64,000 nt of DNA from Verrucomicrobiaceae bacterium (GTDB taxonomy: Bacteria > Verrucomicrobiota > Verrucomicrobiia > Verrucomicrobiales > Verrucomicrobiaceae). Positions within the stretch are counted from its first letter, which is position 1; the number at the start of each line of letters is the position of its first letter. The notes under the pieces were generated by a model. It searched no databases. It had not been told where the DNA came from and saw only the letters and a program-made list of their open reading frames with translations. This document shows, piece by piece, positions 27,101 to 34,660 of the stretch. The stretch is from assembly GCA_947458455.1 (NCBI GenBank), contig CANGYJ010000001.1, forward strand, positions 1 to 64,000. Reading direction: 5' to 3'. The translations under genes were made by a program, and so were the position numbers.

Positions 27101-28065
27101 AAGAGGAAAAAGATCCGTCCGATCAGGCAGAAGTTTCCGATCTAATCGAGGAAGAGGCCGCTCCCGTTGAAATCCCCGCCATCTCCAACCGCGATGACGA
27201 CGAAGTCTCCATCGAAGACGTCGTCATCCCTGGCGAGCAGGCCGAGCCGGATTGGGCTTTCGTCATGGAAGTCGTCTATGAACTGCGTCAGAAGCTCGAA
27301 GGCATCGGCCCCGTCAATCTCGACGCCATCCAGGAATTCGAAGAACTCGAAGAACGTCACAACTTCCTTGAAACGCAGCATGGCGACCTCGTGAAGGGCA
27401 AGGAAGAGCTGCTCAACGTCATCGCCAAGATCAACGAAACCACCAAGCTGATGTTCAGCGAGACCTTCAACCTGGTCCGCGGCTTCTTCCAAAACAACTT
27501 CCGCGAACTCTTCGGTCCGCAGGCCAAGGCCGATCTCATGCTCGTCGATGAAAACGATCCCCTGGAGTCAGGCATCGAAATCATCGCCAAGCCGCCCGGC
27601 AAAAAGCTGCAAACCATCAGCCTCCTCTCCGGTGGTGAGCGCAGCATGACCGCTGTAGCGCTGCTCTTCTCCATCTATCAGGTCAAACCTTCGCCCTTCT
27701 GCGTTCTCGATGAGCTGGATGCGCCGCTCGATGAAACGAACATCGCCCGCTTCCTCAAGATGCTGGACAAGTTCATCGACAACTCGCAGTTCATCATCGT
27801 CACGCACAACAAGCGCACGATGAGCCGCGCGGATGTCATCTACGGTGTCACCATGCAGGAATTCGGCGTCTCCAAACCTGTCGGCGTCCGCATGACCACG
27901 GAGGACACGCGCATCATGAAGAAATCCCAGCAGGAACTCGCCCTCGAAGCCAAACATCGTGATGAGGATGAGCATGAAGATTCTGTTAACGACCTCGATA
28001 CCGAGCAGGAGCGCCTGACGGAGATCGAGGAGCTTGAAGAACAATCCCCGGCCGTCCTCGTCTGA
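24139..28065 (+). CDS. smc: Chromosome segregation ATPase SMC
   Basis: SMC dimers with ScpA/ScpB compact and segregate chromosomes. The protein has 1308 residues, longer than the usual 1150-1200. The Walker A is GPNGCGKSNV (Lys37); the hinge lies near residues 515-690 (YSTGVRGLLASSIEVAD; SSDGIIYGGA); the ABC signature LLSGGERSMTA has Ser1164; the Walker B is FCVLDELDAPLDE. Long coiled coils join these. The extra length is partly an acidic, Ala/Glu/Asp-rich insertion at about residues 970-1035 in the returning coiled coil (KKAASAAEEEKDPSDQAE), and partly a charged C-terminal tail. No scpA or scpB is nearby. Confidence 0.95.
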   Translation: MYLKSLTLHGFKSFADKTHFEFHKGVTGIVGPNGCGKSNVVDAIRWVLGETSAKALRGDEMADVIFNGTDKRKPVGLAEVTLTMADCEQSLKVDFNEVAITRRVYRDGKSEYRLNNTVCRLKDIHDLIAGTGIGRAAYSIMAQGQIDMLLSSKPEDRRTVFEEAAGITKFKSQKREALRKLEYTEANLLRVADIIAEVKRQMGTLQRQAAKARRYQTLLEDTRLLDTHLAHKQYTEFSGEKSESETQVRMLANQLEETKLKLQGAEADAAQTREAYHALESQISQARQQAQELRSQMQSAEGRIGFNRERSEDLQARIRQNEEQMANNEELLDQARRDLTTADEQLAAIRENIASRQLAVNEHGSQHQNLVPERNRLDTERRSIRESIRQFEGQMAASEARAQSLTNQIAADRQRHEALAHDRQTAAHAREASQVEYDALQRQISELEQTRDELDEKAKNCARDIIERRRQRDAMNNELNELQRSLTQRKSRLEVIEQLLAKGEGLSSGTQRVLAGLDNPEIYSTGVRGLLASSIEVADTAFIPAIEAALKDHLQAVLLTESELAAQIVQRLSDHKMGRAALFPQDFINLRSQADRELLPGGAIAWATDKVRVKNGVQSLIDHLLHNVVITEDMHTALQLKRQLPHLAIATMKGEFVSSDGIIYGGASKEEESSTLRREAEVKQLRTEVEALEFQFLEKDEAVQNISSELEDMQREEVSLREQSQRAREGFSSLQGKMSVVQRALQQATAKYESIEWDQNQISERIGGSEGVINQMREAAMIALEQLEGSRVRENELELEMETFLRRELESSEQLNELRTALALEQSALGSIERQKTPLGARMQELAAAIRRFDEEIATWRMRIQQSEAENARFAEQIESQQGTIAAIEEHLHSKTEERAGLFEQVSRLEAELTQLRQSFNGLNESRNRAEVALTRVDLRLENLISQVQERYSFHISAFEPDYHVLMLTIEEQKKNRSRGKKAASAAEEEKDPSDQAEVSDLIEEEAAPVEIPAISNRDDDEVSIEDVVIPGEQAEPDWAFVMEVVYELRQKLEGIGPVNLDAIQEFEELEERHNFLETQHGDLVKGKEELLNVIAKINETTKLMFSETFNLVRGFFQNNFRELFGPQAKADLMLVDENDPLESGIEIIAKPPGKKLQTISLLSGGERSMTAVALLFSIYQVKPSPFCVLDELDAPLDETNIARFLKMLDKFIDNSQFIIVTHNKRTMSRADVIYGVTMQEFGVSKPVGVRMTTEDTRIMKKSQQELALEAKHRDEDEHEDSVNDLDTEQERLTEIEELEEQSPAVLV

Positions 28066-28082
28066 ACGGCCAGGTTGGTTTC

Positions 28083-28114
28083 GGGCAGGTCGGCTCTCAC
28101 GAGTCGGCCTGTCC
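28083..28114 (+). terminator. Hairpin after smc, weak terminator candidate
   Basis: An 11-bp stem with G-U pairs (CAGGTCGGCTC 28086-28096 with GAGTCGGCCTG 28101-28111) has a four-base loop, 20 bases after the smc stop. No T-run follows, so it may act only as a 3' stabiliser. Confidence 0.35.
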
Positions 28115-28123
28115 GATGACCGA

Positions 28124-28457
28124 TCACTTTTCCACCACCTCGCTCGACTGGCTCATATCGAGATAGAGCGAGGTCATCGGCGGCACGTCACCAATGGGCA
28201 GCGCATTCGAGATACTCGTCTCTTGAGTTTTTGAGCCTGAGAGGCGGTTCGTGACCTTCGCCTTGCCGTTCTTCAATCCCTGCCAGCTCAAAGACTCGGT
28301 ACTCAGATTCACTCGAATGTCCTTCATCATATTCGCACCGTGCAAATTTGTTACGATGAGGAAGATCTGGCTGCTGTCTGGATCTCGCCGGGCATAATGG
28401 GAAAGCCTCTGGTCGCTGTTGTCGCGATTCAGCGGGCGCACGTTGCCTTTTTGGCTA
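28124..28457 (-). pseudogene. C-terminal remnant of an alpha-amylase-like (GH13) enzyme
   Basis: An open frame of about 110 codons on the minus strand has no start signal or signal peptide. Its content (RPLNRDNSDQRLSHYARRD, IFLIVTNLHG, GKAKVTNRLSG, LPIGDVPPMTSLYLDM) resembles the end of GH13 alpha-amylase-like enzymes: the last barrel helix and the C-terminal beta domain. The catalytic barrel is missing; upstream the frame fades before the response-regulator stop at 28499. I read it as a decayed gene end. The 433 bases between smc and the regulator gene contain nothing else apart from the hairpin. Confidence 0.45.
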
Positions 28458-28498
28458 GCGCAGGTTCATTGTAGATTGTTCACTTAGCCAGCCAAGAC

Positions 28499-29761
28499 TC
28501 AGTCTTCTTTGAGCTTCCGCCGAAGAGTGGCGCGGTTCATTTTCAAGGCGGCGGCAAGTCGTGTGGGCTTGTGGTCAAAGCGTTGGAGGAGCGTTTCGAG
28601 CATGCTGGTCTCGACGGTTTCAAGCAAGTCGTCGTAGGCGGGCATGCGGTCGTCTTCGCCGGTGGTTTTTTGATCGAGCCAAGCGGCCAAGGACCGCTTC
28701 ATGGCGTCTTTGAGATGATTGGAGGGCTCGCTGGAAATGAGATGCGCGGGCAGATGATGCGGGAGGATGGTGTTTCCACCGCAGACGGCTGCAGCATGCG
28801 CGATGGCGGTTTGCAGTTCGCGGACGTTTCCTGGCCATGCATGAGATTTGAGTGCTGCCAGCGCTTCGGCGGACAGGGCGAGTTCGCCTGTCTTGGAGGC
28901 GGCGAGGGCAGGGATGTCGTTCGTGCGCTCGCGCAGTGGCGGGAGTGCCACTCGCAGCACGGCGAGAGCGTAGAACAAATCTTCTCGAAAGGCCCCTTCG
29001 GCCACTTTGGCGGCGAGATCGTGGCTGGAGGCGCTGAAAAGACGGGCACTGAGCTTTCCAGCGGCGAGACGATGCATGAGCGCGGCTTGGAGCGGCTTTG
29101 CCCAGGTGCTGATCTCGTCAAGGAAGAGCACGCCATCAGCTGCTTTCGTGATGGCTTCCTCGAGAGCGGCCTGCGCACGGTCTTCAGGCCATTCATCGGC
29201 GCGGAATAAGATGAGAGGTTTTTCGGCGCGGGCGCTGTGACGATGGATGAACTCGGCGGCGAGACTTTTGCCACTGCCGGGCGGACCTTGCAGGAGCACA
29301 GGTGTGTCGCAGCTGCTGGCCTGGGCGATGGAGGCAAAGGCTCGCTGCATCGGCTCGCTGGTGCCGATCATGGTTGTCTCGATGCGTGCGACGGTTTTCA
29401 CAGGCGCGAAGACCTCACGAAGGGTGCGCTGGATGGCGGCGAGATCGAGGGGCTTGAGGAAATACTCGCGAGCGCCGAGTCGGCGAGCTTCGAGTGCGGT
29501 ATCGAGCGTGCCGTGGGCAGTGATGATGATGACGGGCGGCGGCTTGGGGAGCTTTTGGATCTTCTCGAGAACTGTCAGGCCGCTGATGTCTGGCAGGCCC
29601 ACATCGAGCAGGACGAGGGAAAACGGCTGCGAGGTGAGCTTGTCGATGCCGCTTTGACCGGAAGCGGCGACGACCGGCGTGGCATCTAGGCGGCGCACGA
29701 CTGTCGAGAGGGCGGCGGCGAGGGCGTATTCGTCTTCGATGATGAGAATGGAATGGCTCAT
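28499..29761 (-). CDS. NtrC-like response regulator without the GAFTGA loop
   Basis: The protein has 420 residues: receiver domain (1-120, phospho-acceptor Asp53 in LLDVGLPD, Lys103 in YFLKPLD), AAA+ domain (about 130-345) with Walker A GPPGSGKS (159-166) and Walker B VLFLDEIS (211-218), and a Fis-type helix-turn-helix at the end (RLAAALKMNRATLRRKLKED). Between Walker A and B the family's ESELFGHEKGAFTGA segment is absent: LILFRADEWPEDRAQAA leads straight to Walker B. It should therefore not engage sigma-54 normally and may act on sigma-70 promoters or as a repressor. Its ATG overlaps the kinase stop. Confidence 0.88.
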   Translation of the reverse strand: MSHSILIIEDEYALAAALSTVVRRLDATPVVAASGQSGIDKLTSQPFSLVLLDVGLPDISGLTVLEKIQKLPKPPPVIIITAHGTLDTALEARRLGAREYFLKPLDLAAIQRTLREVFAPVKTVARIETTMIGTSEPMQRAFASIAQASSCDTPVLLQGPPGSGKSLAAEFIHRHSARAEKPLILFRADEWPEDRAQAALEEAITKAADGVLFLDEISTWAKPLQAALMHRLAAGKLSARLFSASSHDLAAKVAEGAFREDLFYALAVLRVALPPLRERTNDIPALAASKTGELALSAEALAALKSHAWPGNVRELQTAIAHAAAVCGGNTILPHHLPAHLISSEPSNHLKDAMKRSLAAWLDQKTTGEDDRMPAYDDLLETVETSMLETLLQRFDHKPTRLAAALKMNRATLRRKLKED

Positions 29762-30846
29762 GCGGGGGAGGGGAGTGAGACGGAGACGAAGGCACCACCC
29801 TTGGGATCATTTTGTAGCGAGAGGCTGCCTCCATGTGCCTCGATGATGCTGGCGACGATGTTGAGGCCCACGCCCATGCCGCCTTCTTTTTCCGTGTAAA
29901 AAAGCTCGGTGCCTCGGGCGAGTGCGGCTTCGCTAAATCCGGAGCCAGTATCGGCGAAGCGAAGGGTAAGGTCGTTTTCGTGTTTCTTGGCGCTAATGCG
30001 GAGCTTTCCACCGCGTGGCATGGCCTGGATGGCGTTGATGATGAGATTGCGAAAGGCCTGGGTGAGCCGCTGGGCATCGCCATCGGCTGGAAACGGGCTT
30101 TGGAGGTCGAATTCGAGTTTTACACCGCCGTGGCGAGCCTGCGGTTCGAGGCTGGTGGCGACGCTTTGGATCGCTTCGGCTAGGTCGAGCCGCGAAAGCC
30201 GCGGCGGGACGGGATTGGCGAGGTGGAGCCATTGGTTCACGAGGCCGGCAATGACTTCCGATTCGCTTTGAATGAGCTGCACGGCTTGGGAGTCCTCGTC
30301 ATTGGCTGGCGTCATGAGCTGGGCGTGAAGCTGGATGGAGGCGAGCGGGTTTTTGATGTCGTGTGCGAGGCTGGTGGCGACGCGACCGAGCATGGCGAGT
30401 CGTTCGGTTTGTGCTCGTTTGGAGCGTTCACGGGCCAGGAACCAGCCGATGAGGCCAGCCACGAGCCAGAAGGCGAGGAATGCATTTCGAGTGGCGGGAT
30501 CTCGCAGCGAGAGTTGAGACGCCACGGGCTCGCGGGTGAAGATCATATCGTTTTTCTCATCCATACGGATGACGAGCGTATCTTCGCTGGTGGCGATGCC
30601 TTGGCCTGCCTCGCGAAATTCTATCTGCACGCCGAGGAGTTGGGCAAGGTCACTGGCGAGTTTTTCGCTGCGCGGGAGGTTCATGCGGCGGACAAACTCC
30701 GCATCGGCCTGAGCGAGGGCCTGGAAGAGGCGGCTGGATTCCTCGCGCTCGCGTTGTCTCAGCCAGGCGAGCAGCAGCAGCGAGCCCGCGATGACAAACG
30801 CGAGGTAGCCGAGGCCGAAGCGCCAGGATTTAAGCAGGGCAAACAC
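29758..30846 (-). CDS. Membrane sensor histidine kinase
   Basis: The protein has 362 residues. Two membrane helices (about 11-29 and 122-138) flank a periplasmic sensor region of roughly 90 residues. The HisKA box is TSLAHDIKNPLASIQLH with phospho-acceptor His162; the ATPase has the N box NLIINAIQAMP, G1 FADTGSGFS and G2 GGMGVGLNIV. It resembles NtrB/ZraS-type kinases. It overlaps the response regulator by four bases, so they form a pair. The stimulus is unknown. Confidence 0.92.
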   Translation of the reverse strand: MFALLKSWRFGLGYLAFVIAGSLLLLAWLRQREREESSRLFQALAQADAEFVRRMNLPRSEKLASDLAQLLGVQIEFREAGQGIATSEDTLVIRMDEKNDMIFTREPVASQLSLRDPATRNAFLAFWLVAGLIGWFLARERSKRAQTERLAMLGRVATSLAHDIKNPLASIQLHAQLMTPANDEDSQAVQLIQSESEVIAGLVNQWLHLANPVPPRLSRLDLAEAIQSVATSLEPQARHGGVKLEFDLQSPFPADGDAQRLTQAFRNLIINAIQAMPRGGKLRISAKKHENDLTLRFADTGSGFSEAALARGTELFYTEKEGGMGVGLNIVASIIEAHGGSLSLQNDPKGGAFVSVSLPSPA

Positions 30847-30946
30847 GCCACGAGCATGGAGTCGGGGTGTTAGTTCGCAAAAACTTTCGTTGATTCAGCG
30901 GCATGAGGTGCCAGCGTGAACTCGTAACCCCACTCCAACACACATC

Positions 30947-31276
30947 ATGGCCAGCGAAGCAGTCATCACCCTTACCGAAGCCAATTTTGAATCCGAAATC
31001 GCCGCTTCCAGCGTGCCCGTCATCGTAGATTTCTGGGCAGAATGGTGCGGCCCATGCCGCATGCTCGGCCCGATCCTCGACGAGCTCGCCACGGAGCAGA
31101 CCGGCAAGGTCAAGATCGGCAAGGTGAATGTGGACGAAGCTCCAAATCTCTCCACTAAGTTCGCGGTGCGTTCTATCCCGATGCTGATCTTCTTCAAAGA
31201 CGGTGTCGTGAAGGACTCCGTGATCGGCGTGCAATCCAAAGATGCTCTGGCTAAGCGTCTGGCGGCTCTGGCCTAA
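30947..31276 (+). CDS. trxA: Thioredoxin
   Basis: The protein has 109 residues, a complete single thioredoxin fold without a signal peptide. The active site is WCGPC (Cys34, Cys37) within VDFWAEWCGPCRMLGP. The cis-proline lies in FAVRSIPMLIFFKDG. It is a cytoplasmic disulfide reductant and could serve the peroxidase and methionine sulfoxide reductase families seen in the window. It has its own terminator. Confidence 0.96.
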   Translation: MASEAVITLTEANFESEIAASSVPVIVDFWAEWCGPCRMLGPILDELATEQTGKVKIGKVNVDEAPNLSTKFAVRSIPMLIFFKDGVVKDSVIGVQSKDALAKRLAALA

Positions 31277-31296
31277 TTTCATCATTTCCCATGAAA

Positions 31297-31326
31297 AGCC
31301 GTGGGCTGATGCTCACGGCTTTTTTT
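31297..31326 (+). terminator. Rho-independent terminator of trxA
   Basis: AGCCGTG (31297-31303) pairs with CACGGCT (31314-31320), followed by a T-run at 31320-31326. It is 20 bases after the trxA stop. Confidence 0.85.
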
Positions 31327-31410
31327 CTCTCAAAGCAGGACCGCTGGGGAGTTTCCTCCCCGGCAGTCTGGTTTGAACGTGTTTTTAGCGAACAAGGGCT
31401 GGATGCGTTC

Positions 31411-31425
31411 CGGGCTTCAAGCCCG
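31411..31425. repeat. Perfect palindrome CGGGCTT-C-AAGCCCG
   Basis: A 15-base palindrome lies between the trxA terminator and the pseudopilin stop, without a T-run on either strand. It probably belongs to another REP-like family. It could double as a weak terminator for the pseudopilin gene. Confidence 0.4.
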
Positions 31426-31433
31426 TGTGGATA

Positions 31434-31832
31434 CTACGAGCCGTTGTATTCGACATAGCCGTTGTCGTTGACCCAGCTGAGGTAGCTGGAGGTCTTGGCC
31501 CCTTCATCGTCGTCGATTGGGCCTGAGGTGAAGGCCTTGCCCTTGAAGGCACCGTCGGTGGGGCTGATGCCAGCTTCTGCGGCATCGATGACGGCGGCAG
31601 CAGTGGTGGAACTGCTGAAGGTGTGGGAAGCGCCAGCAGCGATGGCGGCGTTGAGGACGGAAGCGACGGTTTGAGCGTTGCGCTTGGCAGCGGTGTCACG
31701 AGCGCTGTCGTTGAGGTTACCGATGTTTGGGATCGCGATGGCGGTGATGATGCCGATGATGGCAATGACGACGAGCATTTCTACGAGGGAGAAGCCGGCC
31801 TTGAGGGAGGTATTGCTTTTCGTGAATTGCAT
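31434..31832 (-). CDS. Type IV pilin-like (pseudopilin) protein, orphan
   Basis: The protein has 132 residues. A 13-residue leader ends at G|FSLVE, followed by MLVVIAIIGIITAIAIP, the class III signal helix with Glu at +5. The helix continues as NIGNLNDSARDTAAKRNAQT into a small globular domain with a Ser/Thr-Ala-rich loop. It is the second unlinked pseudopilin of the window. Upstream is a strongly AT-rich region with a palindrome, and a 6-bp hairpin (GGATAT 31850-31855 with ATATCC 31863-31868) in the leader. Confidence 0.82.
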   Translation of the reverse strand: MQFTKSNTSLKAGFSLVEMLVVIAIIGIITAIAIPNIGNLNDSARDTAAKRNAQTVASVLNAAIAAGASHTFSSSTTAAAVIDAAEAGISPTDGAFKGKAFTSGPIDDDEGAKTSSYLSWVNDNGYVEYNGS

Positions 31833-31897
31833 GGTGTGGTTTGGCTATTGGATATCTTCGACATATCCGATTTTCATTCGAGCGTTCCTAAATTATG

Positions 31898-31920
31898 AAA
31901 ATAATATTTAATATTATTTT
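31898..31920. promoter_or_regulatory. AT-only perfect palindrome upstream of the pseudopilin gene
   Basis: Eleven-base arms AAAATAATATT and AATATTATTTT surround a single T, all A/T, in a genome that is otherwise about 60% GC. It lies 66 bases upstream of the pseudopilin start inside a ~110-base AT-rich block (31880-31985). It is a plausible operator or upstream promoter element. Between 31921 and 32265 I see no gene apart from a weak GGGGAGC/GCTCCCC hairpin near 32093-32114. Confidence 0.4.
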
Positions 31921-32265
31921 AAAATCAGTGTAATAATTTCATTATATAATAAAAATTATAAAAAATAGTTGAGCACACCTCCGTGAAAACTTGCTTTATA
32001 AACCGCTGTTTCCCAATGAATTTCTTCTGGAATGAACCTTTCAGGAGGCCTGTTTCTGACTTTCGGTAATTTTAAGAATGTGAATAATCATAGGGGAGCA
32101 ACCTTGGCTCCCCCCGCAAGAAACCGTGCCTTCCGAGGCCATTCCTGTGAGGCTGCTCTTCGTTGTGAGGGAAGAAAAAACGGAACTGGATGCCTTAGGC
32201 TAAAGAGGGTGGCTTAAAGGACAGTTCGTTTTTCGTGCTCGACTCAGGGGGGGCTGCCAGGAGGC

Positions 32266-33895
32266 TCATGATGCTGGAGCGGGGCGCATTTGGATGAAGG
32301 TGGCGCGTCCGGAGAACATGAGAGAGGTATGATTTTGGGAAAGAAGGCTGGTGGTGCCGCTGAGGGTCCAGAAGGGTGATTTGGCGGTGAGTTGGACGAA
32401 CCAGAAGCCGGTATAGCCGCTGCCTCCAGCTGCAGAATCGCCTTTCCAAAGCTGGAAATGATCGGATTGGCTTCAGGATCGCTGGCGGTATTGGGCAGCT
32501 AGACGCTGCATTGAGCTGCGAGTTTTGCGTGCCGGGATTGGTCACGAGCGGCGATTTATTGCCACCGAAAGTATGGCGGAGGCCGCGGAGTGTGATGAGG
32601 TCCTCTGGTGAAAGCGGCGCATGACGCAGCGCCACCTCGTCGATGGCTCCGGTAAAGGCTGAAGCTCCGGCAGCATCCGCTGCGCCGATGCCATTTAAAA
32701 CGAAGAGACTGTTCGACGCGTCCTGCACCTCGCCGGTGGTGCCGTTCCAGCCGCTTTCGTCAAAGCTCCACGCGATGCCGGGACTCTGCACCGGCAGTTA
32801 GGGCGAAAGATAAGTCCCGTGGATGATCGCTGGCGTGCTGTCGCCTGGTTTCAGCCACGCGACGGAAAGGTGGTCGCCTCTATTGCCATCCTTCATGAGG
32901 GCCTCGATGTACCTCATCCCGGCATTGAGCGTGATAAGCGCGGCCATTTGCTGCGGATACTAGGTGTAGGCGCGGGGTTCCGTCCAATTTGGCTGGGAGG
33001 CGATCTCCTTGGCGGCGGCGGGATTGGCGCTGGTGCTCAGACGCAGCGAACTCTGGTCATCGGTAGCAAGGTTAAAGCCATACCGGCCGGTGACCGGCAC
33101 ATGGATGAAGCCTCGCACTGGCTAGCCCATGTTGTCATCCCAGTTGGAAGGTGTCTCGAAGCTGCCGATGAGATCACGCTCCTTCGGATTGGCTGGATAA
33201 GCCGCGTTGGAGGTCAGACTCGCCACGCTGACACCCGCGAGCTCCGTCCACCATTCGCGGGCGATTTGGCCAGTGCCGAGATTCGGAAGTAAAATGATCC
33301 TTTTGAAGGCCACGCTGCTCGTCTGGCCGTTCGCGGTGGCAAACACCGTACTCTGATAAGTGCCTGGTGCGGCGGTGACGTTGCCGCTGATGAGGCCGGA
33401 AGTGGCGTTGATGCTCAAACCGGCAGGCAGACCATTCGCTGTGTAGTTCAGCGTGCCCGTGCCAGTGCTTGCATTGATTTAAAGCGAGACGGCGCTGTTT
33501 AGCAGAACGATCTGCCGACCTGGATTGGTGTCGATGCGGTGCGTCTGGTTGGTGACTTGAATCACTCGCGATACGGACCACGCGCCGCTGGCATTCACCG
33601 CGCAGAGTATTCAGTAGCCGGGCGTGAGCAGCCGACCATCCGGCAGCACCGCCGCCGACGTCGGGATGTGCGGCGTCCATGGAATCGGCAACGTCCACTC
33701 GCCTTTGATCGCCTTGTCTGCCGGCGCGGCGTGAGCCAGCACCTGTGCGGCGGCTTCGGCAGCGGATGGCATGAGCTTCGCAGCCTCAGCGGCAAGCTGA
33801 TCCGCGAACGCATGGTCATCGGCTGCGGCTTGGACTTGTTCAATAAGCAACCCAAGCAAGAATAAAGAACGAAGAATTGGTGGAAGGTGTGAGGT
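32266..33895 (-). pseudogene. Decayed exported galactose-oxidase-like / PA14 / LamG protein
   Basis: Reading the minus strand in a single frame from about 33895 gives, in order: a hydrophobic leader without a start codon (LRSLFLLGLLIEQVQAAADD); a galactose-oxidase-like beginning (EWTLPIPWTPHIP, LPDGRLLTPGY); a putative-Ig segment (LSINATSGLISGNVTAAPGT); a PA14-like domain (REWWTELAGVSVASLT, NPKERDLIGSFETPSNW, HVPVTGRYGFNLATDD); and a LamG end (GAIDEVALRHAPLSPEDL). The frame is broken by in-frame stops at 33611 (TGA), 33479 (TAA), 33122 (TAG), 32960 (TAG) and 32798 (TAA), then by frameshifts near 32510 and 32430. A third frame ends naturally at 32266. The original was probably a secreted carbohydrate-active or copper-radical-type protein. 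Confidence 0.7.
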
Positions 33896-34068
33896 GAGAG
33901 GCGTGAGTGGTAAAAATATAAATCATACGATCATCCGGGCGGGCCGCCTCGGCTCAATTCAGGTGTTTGTAAACAAACCTCCGCTTTGGTGATGGTTGGC
34001 GGATCTTGAGTATTCTTTGCGCTGGTCGTCAGGCGGCCCGCTGTGCTAGCTTTGAAAAAACATCTCGA

Positions 34069-34566
34069 ATGCGAACCCTCCTCGTCCTGTTGCTCACCGC
34101 TGCCGCCGCCGCAGCGCAGCCCAAAAGCAAGGTCAAAGCCCTGTGCGCGGTGAGCTGTGCGGATGTGTGTAGCTCACTGGCCAAAGCTATTCAGGATGAT
34201 CCGAGATCGCTTACCACGCGGCTAGAGGATGCGCTCGTCATCAGCGAGAGCTGCACTGCTGAGATCGTGGCTACCGCCATCGCCACGGTTAACGGTGATC
34301 CTTTGCTCACGCGAAAAATCATCGAGACCGCTCAAGGCGTGCTGCCTTGGCGGCGCCGAGAGATCGAGCAGGCGGCGTCGCTGGTTTCTGTGCCGGCCGC
34401 TGTCGCCGTGGTGGAGCCTCAGTTCGAGGTGCGCCGGGCGCTCGTGGCCCAGACAAAGGTCGAAACGCCCGTCGAAGAGGTCCGCCGTGCCGAAGTGCCG
34501 GAGGTCGAAATCCGCCGCGCCGTCGTTTCAGTCGTCAAAACGAGCAAAAAGAGCCGTCGGCGTTGA
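34069..34566 (+). CDS. Small exported protein of unknown function
   Basis: The protein has 165 residues from the ATG at 34069. A signal peptide MRTLLVLLLTAAAAAAQ is followed by a Cys-containing helical region (ALCAVSCADVCSSLAKAI, VISESCTAEIVATAI) and a Val/Glu/Arg-rich tail with repeated E-V-R-R-A units ending in KKSRRR. The three close cysteines suggest disulfides. It precedes the DUF1549/DUF1553 gene by 94 bases on the same strand; a functional link is not shown. The 170 bases upstream hold nothing recognisable. Confidence 0.6.
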   Translation: MRTLLVLLLTAAAAAAQPKSKVKALCAVSCADVCSSLAKAIQDDPRSLTTRLEDALVISESCTAEIVATAIATVNGDPLLTRKIIETAQGVLPWRRREIEQAASLVSVPAAVAVVEPQFEVRRALVAQTKVETPVEEVRRAEVPEVEIRRAVVSVVKTSKKSRRR

Positions 34567-34660
34567 AAATGGGGCCAAAGTGCCCTTTATCGAATTCACC
34601 TCGTGTTTTGAAAAAAAAGGCGTGGAACCTCGTAGTTTCTACAACCTATTCCCAAAACCC

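Noticed and set aside
32032-32217. A 61-codon plus-strand open frame upstream of the decayed gene.
   Set aside because: It has no ribosome-binding site, domain or neighbour support and lies in AT-rich regulatory-looking DNA.
32819-33292. A plus-strand open frame of 157 codons inside the decayed LamG/PA14 gene.
   Set aside because: The minus strand gives PA14 and Ig homology through the same bases, so the plus-strand frame is a shadow.
32798-33613. Stop-codon recoding as an explanation for the in-frame stops.
   Set aside because: All three stop codons occur, there is no start codon after the upstream stop, and frameshifts follow; decay is simpler.
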